Shown piece after piece: positions 1 to 6,205 of a stretch of DNA of 6,863 nt; position 1 is the first letter of the stretch; each line of letters starts with the position of its first letter. Both the position numbers and the translations under genes were made by a program. Location of the stretch: assembly GCA_018815265.1 (NCBI GenBank), contig JAHIYG010000105.1, positions 1-6,863 on the forward strand, in the 5' to 3' direction. The stretch comes from Candidatus Altarchaeota archaeon (lineage in GTDB: Archaea; Altiarchaeota; Altiarchaeia; IMC4; SCGC-AAA252-I15). A model generated the notes under the pieces. It saw only the letters and a list, made by a program, of their open reading frames with translations, searched no databases and was not told the origin of the DNA.

Positions 1-425
1 ACGGCATTGAGCGATTGGAAAACGTCATAGTGATTGGCGCAACAAACAGGCCAGACATCATAGACCCCTCTCTTATGAGGCCAGGTAGATTCGACAGGAT
101 GATACTTGTCCCATCACCTGACAAAAAAGCCAGGGAGGAAATATTCAAAGTCCACACAAAAGATATGCCGTTGAAGGCAGTGAATACAGAAGAGCTTGCT
201 AAATTGACTGACGGATACACAGGCGCAGACATCGAAGCGCTATGCCGAGAGGCTGCGATGGAGGCAATAAGGGAGAGCATAGACTCCAAAATCATCACGA
301 AAAAACACTTCGAAAAAGCCATGGAGGAAATCAAGCCATCAGTCACGGATGAAGTCGCAAGAAGCTACGAGAAAAACTTCAAAAGAAAAACCAAAAAAGA
401 CGAGAAAACACCGGCATACACCTAG
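1..425 (+). CDS. Cdc48/VAT-like AAA+ ATPase, C-terminal part (5' end outside window)
   Basis: This is the 3' end of a gene that begins before the window; the frame is open from base 3, giving 140 visible residues. They cover the last part of an AAA+ module: the second region of homology with the sensor-1 element GATNRPD, the arginine-finger segment MRPGRFDR, then the helical lid with the sensor-2 helix GYTGADIEALCREAAMEAIRE-like stretch. The RPGR form and the following HTKDMPL match the second (D2) ATPase domain of archaeal Cdc48/VAT proteins, homologues of eukaryotic p97. These form hexamers that unfold proteins with ATP. A short basic tail (KNFKRKTKKDEK) ends in Ala-Tyr-Thr, which resembles the HbYX motif by which such ATPases dock on the 20S proteasome. 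The TTG at base 15 is an internal codon, not a start. The Walker motifs lie outside the window, so the domain count is inferred. Confidence 0.93.
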   Translation, partial: GIERLENVIVIGATNRPDIIDPSLMRPGRFDRMILVPSPDKKAREEIFKVHTKDMPLKAVNTEELAKLTDGYTGADIEALCREAAMEAIRESIDSKIITKKHFEKAMEEIKPSVTDEVARSYEKNFKRKTKKDEKTPAYT

Positions 426-462
426 TGCCTATTAATGCAGAATACAATAACCTCCCATTAGA

Positions 463-2175
463 ATGGCAGTGGGAGACATATTGAAAAAATCTTTCAAGGC
501 GTCGATTATCCTGTGCATCATAGCAACCTGGCTTCTAGGCAATGCATTCATCACAAACACAAAATGGGTTAAAGGCGAGAAGATGCTTGTCACCTCCCAG
601 ATGCTGGCTACATACACCATCCTTATGGTTCCAGCCATATACGCTTCTGAAAAGCTGAAAAACAAACTGAAATTCCAGCGCATCCTCGAATCAATCCTCA
701 TACTAATCAGTCTCGCAATAATATGGAAGGCTTCAACCACGGCAAGCTACAGTGAAATAAGACTCCACCAAGCATTCATGGCTGCCTCAGCAGGCATATT
801 ATACTATCTCACATGGAATGCAGACATAACCGGAAAAAAGACTGCTGCAGTTGCAGTGGCGGCACTTGCCATAGCCGCTTTTTCCGGAGACATTCGTGAA
901 GCTCTGACAAAAGAAAACAACGGATTTGACGACTGCAAAGTATATGACAAAGAACCAACAATCAGGAGAAGTATATATGTCATAGGTTTGGATGGGGCAA
1001 CCTGGACAACACTAAAGCCTGCATTAGAGTCGGGTATGCTTCCAAACATAAAAAAACTCATTGAAGATGGAGTAAGCGCAGAATTTGAGAGTATAGAATA
1101 TGAAGGAGAATACATGTCCCCCGTCATTTGGACGACAATATTCACTGGGGAAAATCCAGAAGACCACGGAATACAAGGATACACTATAACAGCATTAGAC
1201 GAGTCATTAATTGGATTCTATTCCACACCCTATCTTTCCACTATGAGGAAAAAACCAGCGATATGGAATATGCTCTCAGAAAAAGGGGTTAACTCTGTTG
1301 TGTCAGGTTTTTGGGCGACGTGGCCAGCCGAAGAAGTGGAGGGCGCAATTATTTCAGACCACCTCGTCAGGTGGAACAACGGATGGCACCACCCTATAGG
1401 GGCACAGCAAACCAACAGAATAACATACCCTGAAGAGCTGGTATATGAGTTGGAAGACAAGACATTGAATCCTAAAACTTTGGAGAGATACAGGATAGAG
1501 GGGTTCTTCAACGACTCATGGCAGAAAGACGACCTAGAGGACATACTCATGATGTCTTATGCCCTAGACCAGACATACATAGATTCAGGGTTGTATGCAA
1601 GGGAAAAATACAATCCAGAACTGACTTTAATATATCTGGAGGGCTTTGACGTCGTCCAACACTATTTCTTCGGTCACGCAATGCCTTGGAAGTTCAAGCA
1701 GGATATAGAATTCCAGGAAAAATACAAAGACACAATAAACCTATACCTGAAATACTGCGACGACCTAGTAGGCACCATACTCTCCAAAAATAGTGTCGAA
1801 GACACGATAATCATCATTTCAGACCATGGTATGAAGGCAAAGGAAAACCCAGACAAAAGACATAAAAACCTGGGATGGTATGCAGACCATGCAATGGAGG
1901 GGGTAGTAATAGCTTATGGCCCAGACATCAGAAAAGGCGAAACAATAAATGGGATGACTATCTTGGATTTCACACCGACAATCCTCTACTACATGGGAAT
2001 GCCGGTTTCAGAGGGAATGGATGGAAAAATAGAATACGAACTCTTCACCGATGAGTTCAACAATGAAAACCAATGCTCTAAAGTGAAAGAATACAGACTG
2101 CCTGAAAAAGGAGACTACAGTGGGGAAAGCGAAGACCTGATGAGAAAACTGCAAACAGTAGGATACATCGAGTAA
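463..2175 (+). CDS. Membrane-anchored type I phosphodiesterase / alkaline phosphatase superfamily protein (COG3379-like)
   Basis: This 570-residue protein has an N-terminal membrane region and a catalytic domain from about residue 170. Hydrophobic segments lie near 12-30, 45-62, 73-89, 102-118 and 126-142. The catalytic domain has the ligand set of the type I phosphodiesterase/nucleotide pyrophosphatase branch: Asp177 (VIGLDGAT), probable nucleophile Ser219 (MSPVIWTT), Asp396 and His400 (GFDVVQH), Asp454-His455 (IISDHGM) and His476 (YADHAMEG). It is therefore probably an active two-metal hydrolase or phosphotransferase; the substrate cannot be told. Lysines between segments 2 and 3 and between 4 and 5 suggest an N-in topology that puts the catalytic domain outside the cell. 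The start is the first ATG after an in-frame TAA at 448-450; no clear ribosome binding site precedes it. It lies 37 bases after the Cdc48-like gene and converges on the leftward operon. No functional link to either neighbour is evident. Confidence 0.9.
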   Translation: MAVGDILKKSFKASIILCIIATWLLGNAFITNTKWVKGEKMLVTSQMLATYTILMVPAIYASEKLKNKLKFQRILESILILISLAIIWKASTTASYSEIRLHQAFMAASAGILYYLTWNADITGKKTAAVAVAALAIAAFSGDIREALTKENNGFDDCKVYDKEPTIRRSIYVIGLDGATWTTLKPALESGMLPNIKKLIEDGVSAEFESIEYEGEYMSPVIWTTIFTGENPEDHGIQGYTITALDESLIGFYSTPYLSTMRKKPAIWNMLSEKGVNSVVSGFWATWPAEEVEGAIISDHLVRWNNGWHHPIGAQQTNRITYPEELVYELEDKTLNPKTLERYRIEGFFNDSWQKDDLEDILMMSYALDQTYIDSGLYAREKYNPELTLIYLEGFDVVQHYFFGHAMPWKFKQDIEFQEKYKDTINLYLKYCDDLVGTILSKNSVEDTIIIISDHGMKAKENPDKRHKNLGWYADHAMEGVVIAYGPDIRKGETINGMTILDFTPTILYYMGMPVSEGMDGKIEYELFTDEFNNENQCSKVKEYRLPEKGDYSGESEDLMRKLQTVGYIE

Positions 2176-2186
2176 AAAAAATTAAA
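2174..2186 (-). terminator. Oligo-T terminator of the leftward operon
   Basis: On the minus strand this stretch reads TTTAATTTTTTTT, including eight consecutive T residues. It lies about 35 bases beyond the stop codon of the MBL gene, the last gene of the leftward operon. Archaeal RNA polymerase commonly terminates at such T-rich tracts without a hairpin. It overlaps the TAA stop codon of the convergent phosphodiesterase gene. For the rightward transcript no equally good T-run is seen in the 46-base gap; the nearest is a TTTT at 2232-2235. Confidence 0.55.
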
Positions 2187-2221
2187 GATACGCAACTGCC
2201 TATGCTGTTCCTTGGTGGGTA

Positions 2222-2893
2222 TTAAATTGTCTTTTCCCATCCTACACCGCATTCCTCGGCATTTCCAACGAATCTCTCAAGTATTTTCTTTTTGTGTTGG
2301 GTGCAATGAGTTGGGACAATAAATTCTAAGCCTTCAAGCACACCTAATTTGTCAAATCCGTGTAAGCCGCCGATTAATCCACATACTTTGCCGAAAGAGG
2401 ATGCAGACTCAAGTATTTGTTCAACACCTGGGTGAGAGCATCCGGTAACAACCACTAAACCCTTGGATGTCCTAAAAGCAATGGATTGCTCGCCCAAACT
2501 CATGCCTTTGAAGTCACACACTAGATTGCCTGTTGAGTAAACACCATCAAAAAGCCCTTTGGGTTCGTCAACAACCCTTACACTATTTTTTCTAGACATG
2601 TCCTTTACTAGGTTTTTGGAAAATGATTTTGGAACAACTACTTCAATATCTTTCAATCCAGAAAGTACAGTAGGTAATCCGCCGATATGATCCCAGTGCT
2701 GATGAGAAAGAACAACAACGTCAATATCTGATGGCATATACCCTAATTTCTTCATGTTTGAAAGGAGTATGTTGCCATCCCAGCCGGTATCAAAGAGTAT
2801 GTTTTTCTCCGCCTCTATAAAGCAGGCGAACCCCCATGCAGGCGTCAGATCCTCCCTCAGCGTTTCATTGTCATATACTATCGTGTACTTCAT
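2222..2893 (-). CDS. Metallo-beta-lactamase-fold hydrolase, COG1237 type
   Basis: This 223-residue protein has the MBL metal-binding signature His64-x-His66-x-Asp68-His69 (SHQHWDHIGG), preceded by the usual Asp35 (ILFDTG). Downstream are GCSHPG (His154), GGLHG (His178) and PTHCT (His196). That combination is typical of the family annotated in archaea as related to the 7,8-dihydropterin-6-methyl-4-(beta-D-ribofuranosyl)aminobenzene 5'-phosphate synthase homologue. The name is a family label: neither the substrate nor a role in pterin synthesis is shown here. No signal peptide is seen, so it is probably cytoplasmic. The ATG overlaps the TGA of the upstream gene as ATGA. A GGAG lies 13 bases upstream, rather far for a ribosome binding site, so translation probably depends on coupling. 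It is the last gene of the operon and is followed by an oligo-T terminator. Confidence 0.9.
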   Translation of the reverse strand: MKYTIVYDNETLREDLTPAWGFACFIEAEKNILFDTGWDGNILLSNMKKLGYMPSDIDVVVLSHQHWDHIGGLPTVLSGLKDIEVVVPKSFSKNLVKDMSRKNSVRVVDEPKGLFDGVYSTGNLVCDFKGMSLGEQSIAFRTSKGLVVVTGCSHPGVEQILESASSFGKVCGLIGGLHGFDKLGVLEGLEFIVPTHCTQHKKKILERFVGNAEECGVGWEKTI

Positions 2894-3504
2894 CTTATTG
2901 TTTTGGCTCCATAGTGTATGAGGGCAAAGTAGATTGATTCATTAATGAGTGTCTTCCTGCCAATACACACGTTGGTTTTTTTAAGCCTCATGTTATCGGA
3001 TAGTATATCCGACTTAAAAGCGTAAAACAGGTATTTTGAAAGGTTGGTCGGCACCCTCCCGAAATGTATTGCGTCATGTGGCGGGTCATATCCGATGTAG
3101 AGGTTAACTCCTGGATTTGAAGTTTCATCCATAATAAGAATGTTCAAAATGTCTCCAGCATCAACCTGTTTTTCAATGCTTCCCAACACAGTATCGTCTA
3201 CTAGAGGGAAAAACTCTGGGGGTTCAAATCTGTGCTTTACACCCTCTATGATGTCCATCAGTTCAAGCACTGTAGAAGACATCATGGACTCTACACCGTA
3301 GTCTATTGTGTCTTTTAACTCGGTGAATCTCTCCTGCGCCTCATCCACTGTCTGGATTCTCTTTTCAGAAAGCAATTCAGCAAGAAGTAATGGTTTAGGC
3401 TGTACATAGGTGGTGTCTGATTCTCGCGCAAGCCTTATTTTAGTCGAAGCCAAACCAAATAGTTTCTTCACACCCCACACAAAATACTTGTTTACTTCAC
3501 CCAT
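2890..3504 (-). CDS. Unrecognised 204-residue protein coupled to the MinD-type ATPases
   Basis: I do not recognise this family. The protein is soluble in appearance, with no signal peptide or membrane segment and a single cysteine (Cys179). The first 95 residues look mostly helical and charged (for example LLAELLSEKRIQTVDEAQE, then SSTVLELMDIIEGVKHRF). From about 118 the pattern turns to alternating hydrophobic strands (ILNILIMDE, then VNLYIGYD). A Gly-Tyr-Asp-Pro-Pro-His-Asp-Ala-Ile-His stretch follows (residues 138-147), holding His143 and His147, which might be a functional site. The gene is clearly real. Its ATG overlaps the end of the upstream MinD-type gene by 8 bases, and its TGA overlaps the ATG of the MBL gene as ATGA. 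No good ribosome binding site is visible, so coupled translation is likely. The context suggests a partner or target of the ferredoxin-MinD ATPases; that is inference. Confidence 0.85.
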   Translation of the reverse strand: MGEVNKYFVWGVKKLFGLASTKIRLARESDTTYVQPKPLLLAELLSEKRIQTVDEAQERFTELKDTIDYGVESMMSSTVLELMDIIEGVKHRFEPPEFFPLVDDTVLGSIEKQVDAGDILNILIMDETSNPGVNLYIGYDPPHDAIHFGRVPTNLSKYLFYAFKSDILSDNMRLKKTNVCIGRKTLINESIYFALIHYGAKTIR

Positions 3505-4360
3505 ATTCTAGGAATCTATTCACTGCATCCCATACTTGTTTTATCTCCTTTGAAACAGATGCGTTCTCATATTCAATTATTGTCTTCCCCTGTATTTGAG
3601 CCTTAGTAAAGGACAGGTCATATGGTATTTTGCCAACTACTTCTACGCCTTCGTCAAGGCAGAATTTTTCTATTTCAAGAGACTTCGAATGATTGATGTC
3701 GCATTTGTTTATGCAAACCTTTGATGGGACGTTGAAGTGGTCGGCTACTGCCAAAATCCGCACTAGATCGTGTAACCCAGACATTGTCGGCTCAGTAACT
3801 GCCAAAACCAAATCCACACCGCCAATGGACGCAATAACAGGGCATCCAATACCCGGGGAACCGTCAATTATTATTAGACCCCATCCTTCCTCTTCGGCAA
3901 GTTTTTGGGCATTATTCCTCACCTCAGTCACTAGTTTCCCAGATGCCTCCTCCCCAGGATTAAGTCTTGCATGACATAGGGGACCGAAACGTGTTTTTGA
4001 AATGTAAGTCTTTCCAGCAACCTTATCTTTTAGGGAGATAGCATCTGCTGGGCAGACGTATTCGCAGACTCCACATCCCTCGCAAGATATGGAATCCACA
4101 ACATATTCGTTTATTGCATCAAACACGCAATTGTCCTCGCACTTGCCGCATCCAATACATTTTGACTGATTTATTTCAGCCGTCTTTAATGCCTTGAAGT
4201 CTTTTTCCTCAAGTATTTCAGGATGAAGCAGTAGATGCAAGTCAGATGCATCCACATCGCAGTCAGCCAAAACCTTATCTTTTGCAAGCGCTGCGAAAGC
4301 ACCAACGAGGGATGTTTTACCAGTACCTCCCTTGCCGCTAATAACAGTCAACTGCTTCAA
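3497..4360 (-). CDS. MinD-type P-loop ATPase with inserted two-cluster ferredoxin domain (second paralogue, COG1149)
   Basis: This 287-residue protein has the deviant Walker A of the MinD/Mrp/ParA group at residues 9-16 (GKGGTGKT), with the signature lysine Lys10, a DCD motif at 33-35, and a switch II Asp166 in IIIDGSPGIG. Between them sits a bacterial-type ferredoxin insert with two 4Fe-4S sites: Cys68, 71, 74, 78 and Cys93, 96, 99, 103. The block GPLCHARL (126-133) and the PGEEASGKLV after it are characteristic of COG1149. Related ATPases dimerise around ATP and act in metal-sulfur cluster assembly or positioning; the exact job here is unknown. The start is TTG, one base after the TAG of the upstream paralogue. 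An AAGGGGGA ribosome binding site lies 7 bases upstream, and the P-loop directly follows, leaving little room for another start. It overlaps the next gene by 8 bases. Confidence 0.94.
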   Translation of the reverse strand: MKQLTVISGKGGTGKTSLVGAFAALAKDKVLADCDVDASDLHLLLHPEILEEKDFKALKTAEINQSKCIGCGKCEDNCVFDAINEYVVDSISCEGCGVCEYVCPADAISLKDKVAGKTYISKTRFGPLCHARLNPGEEASGKLVTEVRNNAQKLAEEEGWGLIIIDGSPGIGCPVIASIGGVDLVLAVTEPTMSGLHDLVRILAVADHFNVPSKVCINKCDINHSKSLEIEKFCLDEGVEVVGKIPYDLSFTKAQIQGKTIIEYENASVSKEIKQVWDAVNRFLEYG

Positions 4361-4361
4361 T

Positions 4362-5189
4362 CTACGTCCCCCTTATTTTTTCAAACAACTCATTAAAGCA
4401 GGTCTTGTATTCTGTCATCTCGTATATGAAAGGCACACCTTCAGAGTAAAGTTGTGCAATCCTCATATTCTGAGGTATGCGCATAAGTATTTTGATATTT
4501 TTTTCCCTGCAAAATTCCTCAACTCCAGCATCGCCTATACCATCCCTGTTAATGACTACACCATGGGGGATATCCATGGTTTTTAGCATCTCAACCGCAA
4601 GCTTTAGGTCGTTTAAGCCGAATGGCGTTGGTTCAGTGACTAGGACGCAGTAGTCGCTGCCTTTCACAGACTCTATGACTGCACAGGATGTACCGGGGGG
4701 GGCGTCAATTATCGTGGTTTTTCCCGTGTCAATTTTTGCCTTAAGCCTTCGTATGATGGGGGAGGCCATAGCCTCTCCGATATCAAGCAAACCATAGATT
4801 AATTCTACCTCATTATGCCGGCACCCTATTATCTGCCCAATTTTTCTTTTTGAGGAAGTTAATGCGTTTTCAGGACACACTTTAACGCAGCCCCTGCAAC
4901 TGTGGCAAAGCTGCAGAAACTCCATGAATACGCCATTTGCTACAGCTAATGCATTATACTGGCAGAAATCTGAGCACCTGCCACAGTAGGTGCATTTTGA
5001 CTCGTCAACCTTGGGCACCCATACTTCGACATCCTCCCTTGATTTATCGGTTGTATTTAGGAAGATGTGGCAGTTTGGCTCTTCCACGTCGCAGTCTATC
5101 ACCTGCACATTAGAAAGTGAAAGCGCCAGGTTTACTGCAATTGTTGTTTTGCCAGTACCTCCCTTACCGCTTGCCACAGAGACAATCAT
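4362..5189 (-). CDS. MinD-type P-loop ATPase with inserted two-cluster ferredoxin domain (first paralogue, COG1149)
   Basis: This 275-residue protein is a paralogue of the next gene. It has the deviant Walker A at 8-15 (GKGGTGKT), a DCD motif at 32-34, two 4Fe-4S sites (Cys66, 69, 72, 76 and Cys95, 98, 101, 105) and switch II Asp162 in IDAPPGTSC. Where the second paralogue has GPLCHARL, this one has IGCRHNEVEL followed by GLLDIGEAMASPIIR. The two differ consistently, which suggests distinct roles, perhaps as halves of a heterodimer. The frame stays open 34 codons further upstream, to 5291. I chose the ATG at 5187-5189 because the P-loop normally lies within the first ten residues, and because this ATG is one base after the upstream stop while the longer form would overlap that gene by about 100 bases. 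No clear ribosome binding site precedes it. Codons 163-165 contain a run of eight C (4695-4702 on the plus strand). Confidence 0.93.
   Translation of the reverse strand: MIVSVASGKGGTGKTTIAVNLALSLSNVQVIDCDVEEPNCHIFLNTTDKSREDVEVWVPKVDESKCTYCGRCSDFCQYNALAVANGVFMEFLQLCHSCRGCVKVCPENALTSSKRKIGQIIGCRHNEVELIYGLLDIGEAMASPIIRRLKAKIDTGKTTIIDAPPGTSCAVIESVKGSDYCVLVTEPTPFGLNDLKLAVEMLKTMDIPHGVVINRDGIGDAGVEEFCREKNIKILMRIPQNMRIAQLYSEGVPFIYEMTEYKTCFNELFEKIRGT
4368..4374 (-). promoter_or_regulatory. Ribosome binding site for the TTG-started ATPase
   Basis: AAGGGGG on the minus strand lies 7 bases before the TTG at 4358-4360. It supports a TTG start for the second ferredoxin-MinD ATPase. The site lies within the last codons of the preceding paralogue. 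Confidence 0.55.
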
Positions 5190-5190
5190 A

Positions 5191-5550
5191 TTAGTGTCTG
5201 TGGTCTTTGCATGCAAGGTCAGACGATGCCAGTGTGAGGTATCCCTTTTTAAATGCCTCGACAGAATCCCTGACAGTGCCTGATATGCCACAGTAGATTT
5301 CCACTCCTTTCTCAGTTAGCATCTGCATCGCCCTAGGCCCCATGCCAGAGGTCAGCACCACTTCCGCCCCTGATTCTGCAATTATCTCCGGGGGCTTGCC
5401 CGTGCCGCCGAAGTGTTCGCTTTTGTTTACAATGAACTCACACTCCATGGTCTCAGAGTCGACTAAAGCATATGCTGGCGCCCTCCCAAAATGGAGGCTT
5501 ACTTTTTCATCTAAACCGTTTTTTCCCTCAGCAGGTATACAAATTTTCAT
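5191..5550 (-). CDS. NifX/MTH1175-like (dinitrogenase cofactor-binding fold, COG1433) protein, second copy
   Basis: This 119-residue protein has the hallmarks of the COG1433 family (NifX, NafY C-terminal domain, the C-terminal part of some NifB, MTH1175, Desulfovibrio orange protein): MKICIPAEG at the start, SLHFGRAP at 18-25, and SGMGPRAM at 68-75 before the last strand and helix. These RNase H-like small proteins bind metal-sulfur cofactors such as FeMo-co precursors or the Mo-Cu-S cluster of orange protein. The tail ends in Cys114-Lys-Asp-His-Arg-His, a plausible metal-binding end. It begins one base after the stop of its paralogue, with a GAGG ribosome binding site (5558-5561), and is followed one base later by the first ferredoxin-MinD ATPase. 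No nitrogenase gene is visible, so the family name should not be read as nitrogen fixation. Confidence 0.92.
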   Translation of the reverse strand: MKICIPAEGKNGLDEKVSLHFGRAPAYALVDSETMECEFIVNKSEHFGGTGKPPEIIAESGAEVVLTSGMGPRAMQMLTEKGVEIYCGISGTVRDSVEAFKKGYLTLASSDLACKDHRH

Positions 5551-5551
5551 T

Positions 5552-5953
5552 TTACTGCCTCATCTGTCCGTGTCTGTGTGTGCGTCCCATGCCGAAATGC
5601 CCTTTGACTGTTGAGGTTTCTAAAGGCTTCAATTGTCCGCTCACACATTTCTCGACTGCCTCCCGAACAGTTCCTTGAAACTGATACATTTTGACTCCCC
5701 CATGCAGTAGAATCTTTGATGCATTTGGGCCGAAGTTTGCTGAGATTACTGCCTCAATATTCTCGTTTAAGATGTATTGCGCAGCCTGTATCCCAGCCCC
5801 TCCCTGGGCACTAAATGCTGGATTATCCACTGTCTTCACATCACTAATCTCCCCGTCGTCATAGTCTACGACTGTGTATTTCGGACATCTTCCAAAAACC
5901 GGACATACCATGTCTTCCAAACCGCCCTTGACTGCTGTGACCGCTATCTTCAT
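5552..5953 (-). CDS. NifX/MTH1175-like (COG1433) protein, first copy
   Basis: This 133-residue protein belongs to the same family as the next gene but has diverged well. It opens with MKIAVTAVKGGLEDMVCP, has VFGRCPKY at 19-26 in place of the HFGRAP of its partner, a glycine-rich GGAGIQAAQY at 51-60, and NFGPNASK at 73-80. Cys17 and Cys23 flank the loop that in this family lines the cofactor site. The C-terminal tail holds His119, His126 and His128 (HFGMGRTHRHGQ), a His/Gly-rich end common in these proteins. It is likely a carrier or chaperone of a metal-sulfur cofactor, working with the two ferredoxin-MinD ATPases. The ATG overlaps the TGA of the DUF5320 gene as ATGA, with a good GAGGGG ribosome binding site 5 bases upstream. 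Confidence 0.92.
   Translation of the reverse strand: MKIAVTAVKGGLEDMVCPVFGRCPKYTVVDYDDGEISDVKTVDNPAFSAQGGAGIQAAQYILNENIEAVISANFGPNASKILLHGGVKMYQFQGTVREAVEKCVSGQLKPLETSTVKGHFGMGRTHRHGQMRQ
5558..5561 (-). promoter_or_regulatory. Ribosome binding site of the second NifX-like gene
   Basis: GAGG on the minus strand is followed by a 7-base spacer (cagtaaa) and the ATG at 5548-5550. The upstream stop codon TAA lies in the spacer, which suggests coupled re-initiation. Confidence 0.55.
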
Positions 5954-6189
5954 CTGTTCCCCTCATACTCTTGTAGTTCTTTCTTCACTTGTTGCAAACG
6001 CATTTCAAGCATTTTCTCCTCAGTCCGTAGTGAGGATTCATAGTCTCGCATATTCCTAGACCATCTTGGCAATCCTTCCTCTAAAAACATCCTCCTATCG
6101 CCCCTTCCTCGTCCCAATCCGCCTCTACCTATTCTTCCAGTGCACCATCCACCTAATCCATACGGTCCTGTCCCGTCTCCTTGCGGCAT
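5950..6189 (-). CDS. DUF5320-family small glycine-rich/coiled-coil protein
   Basis: This 79-residue protein has two parts. Residues 1-31 are rich in Gly and Arg and begin MPQGDGTGPYGLGGW, the characteristic opening of the DUF5320 family, with one cysteine at 16 in WCTGRIGRGG. Residues 46-76 form a charged amphipathic helix likely to make a coiled coil (MLEMRLQQVKKELQEYE). The family has no settled function that I know of; it recurs beside NifX-like and ferredoxin-MinD genes in anaerobes, which fits the position here. The coiled coil suggests it oligomerises or bridges other members. The start is very well supported by GAGGTGA 6 bases upstream. Its TGA overlaps the ATG of the first NifX-like gene. 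Confidence 0.88.
   Translation of the reverse strand: MPQGDGTGPYGLGGWCTGRIGRGGLGRGRGDRRMFLEEGLPRWSRNMRDYESSLRTEEKMLEMRLQQVKKELQEYEGNR
5959..5964 (-). promoter_or_regulatory. Ribosome binding site of the first NifX-like gene
   Basis: GAGGGG on the minus strand, 5 bases (aacag) before the ATG at 5951-5953. It lies inside the end of the DUF5320 coding region. Confidence 0.6.
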
Positions 6190-6195
6190 CTTAAT

Positions 6196-6202
6196 TCACC
6201 TC
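6196..6202 (-). promoter_or_regulatory. Strong ribosome binding site of the DUF5320 gene
   Basis: GAGGTGA on the minus strand, a near-complete match to the archaeal anti-Shine-Dalgarno partner GGAGGTGAT, 6 bases (attaag) before the ATG. It falls in the 16-base gap after the J-domain gene and is the best such site in the operon. The DUF5320 protein may therefore be made in relatively large amount. Confidence 0.75.
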
Positions 6203-6205
6203 AGT

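Noticed and set aside
426..462. Promoter for the phosphodiesterase gene in the 37-base gap
   Set aside because: AT-rich stretches (attaatg at 431-437, aatacaataa at 441-450) could pass for a TATA box of a leaderless transcript, but no purine-rich BRE element or other support is seen.
432..1856. Open frames on the minus strand opposite the phosphodiesterase gene (432-740, 804-1184, 1230-1550, 1674-1856)
   Set aside because: They are low-complexity, Ser/Phe/Ile-rich translations with no recognisable motif, opposite a gene with a full set of catalytic residues; they are frame shadows.
5190..5291. N-terminal extension of 34 residues for the first ferredoxin-MinD ATPase
   Set aside because: It would lie within the coding region of the NifX-like gene in another frame and push the P-loop to residue 42, whereas this family has it at the very start. 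The ATG at 5189 sits one base after the upstream stop.
5191..5953. Evidence for nitrogen fixation from two dinitrogenase-cofactor family proteins
   Set aside because: No nifH, D, K, E, N or B gene is visible, and this family occurs widely in anaerobes that do not fix nitrogen. The partner ATPases point to an ORP-like system.
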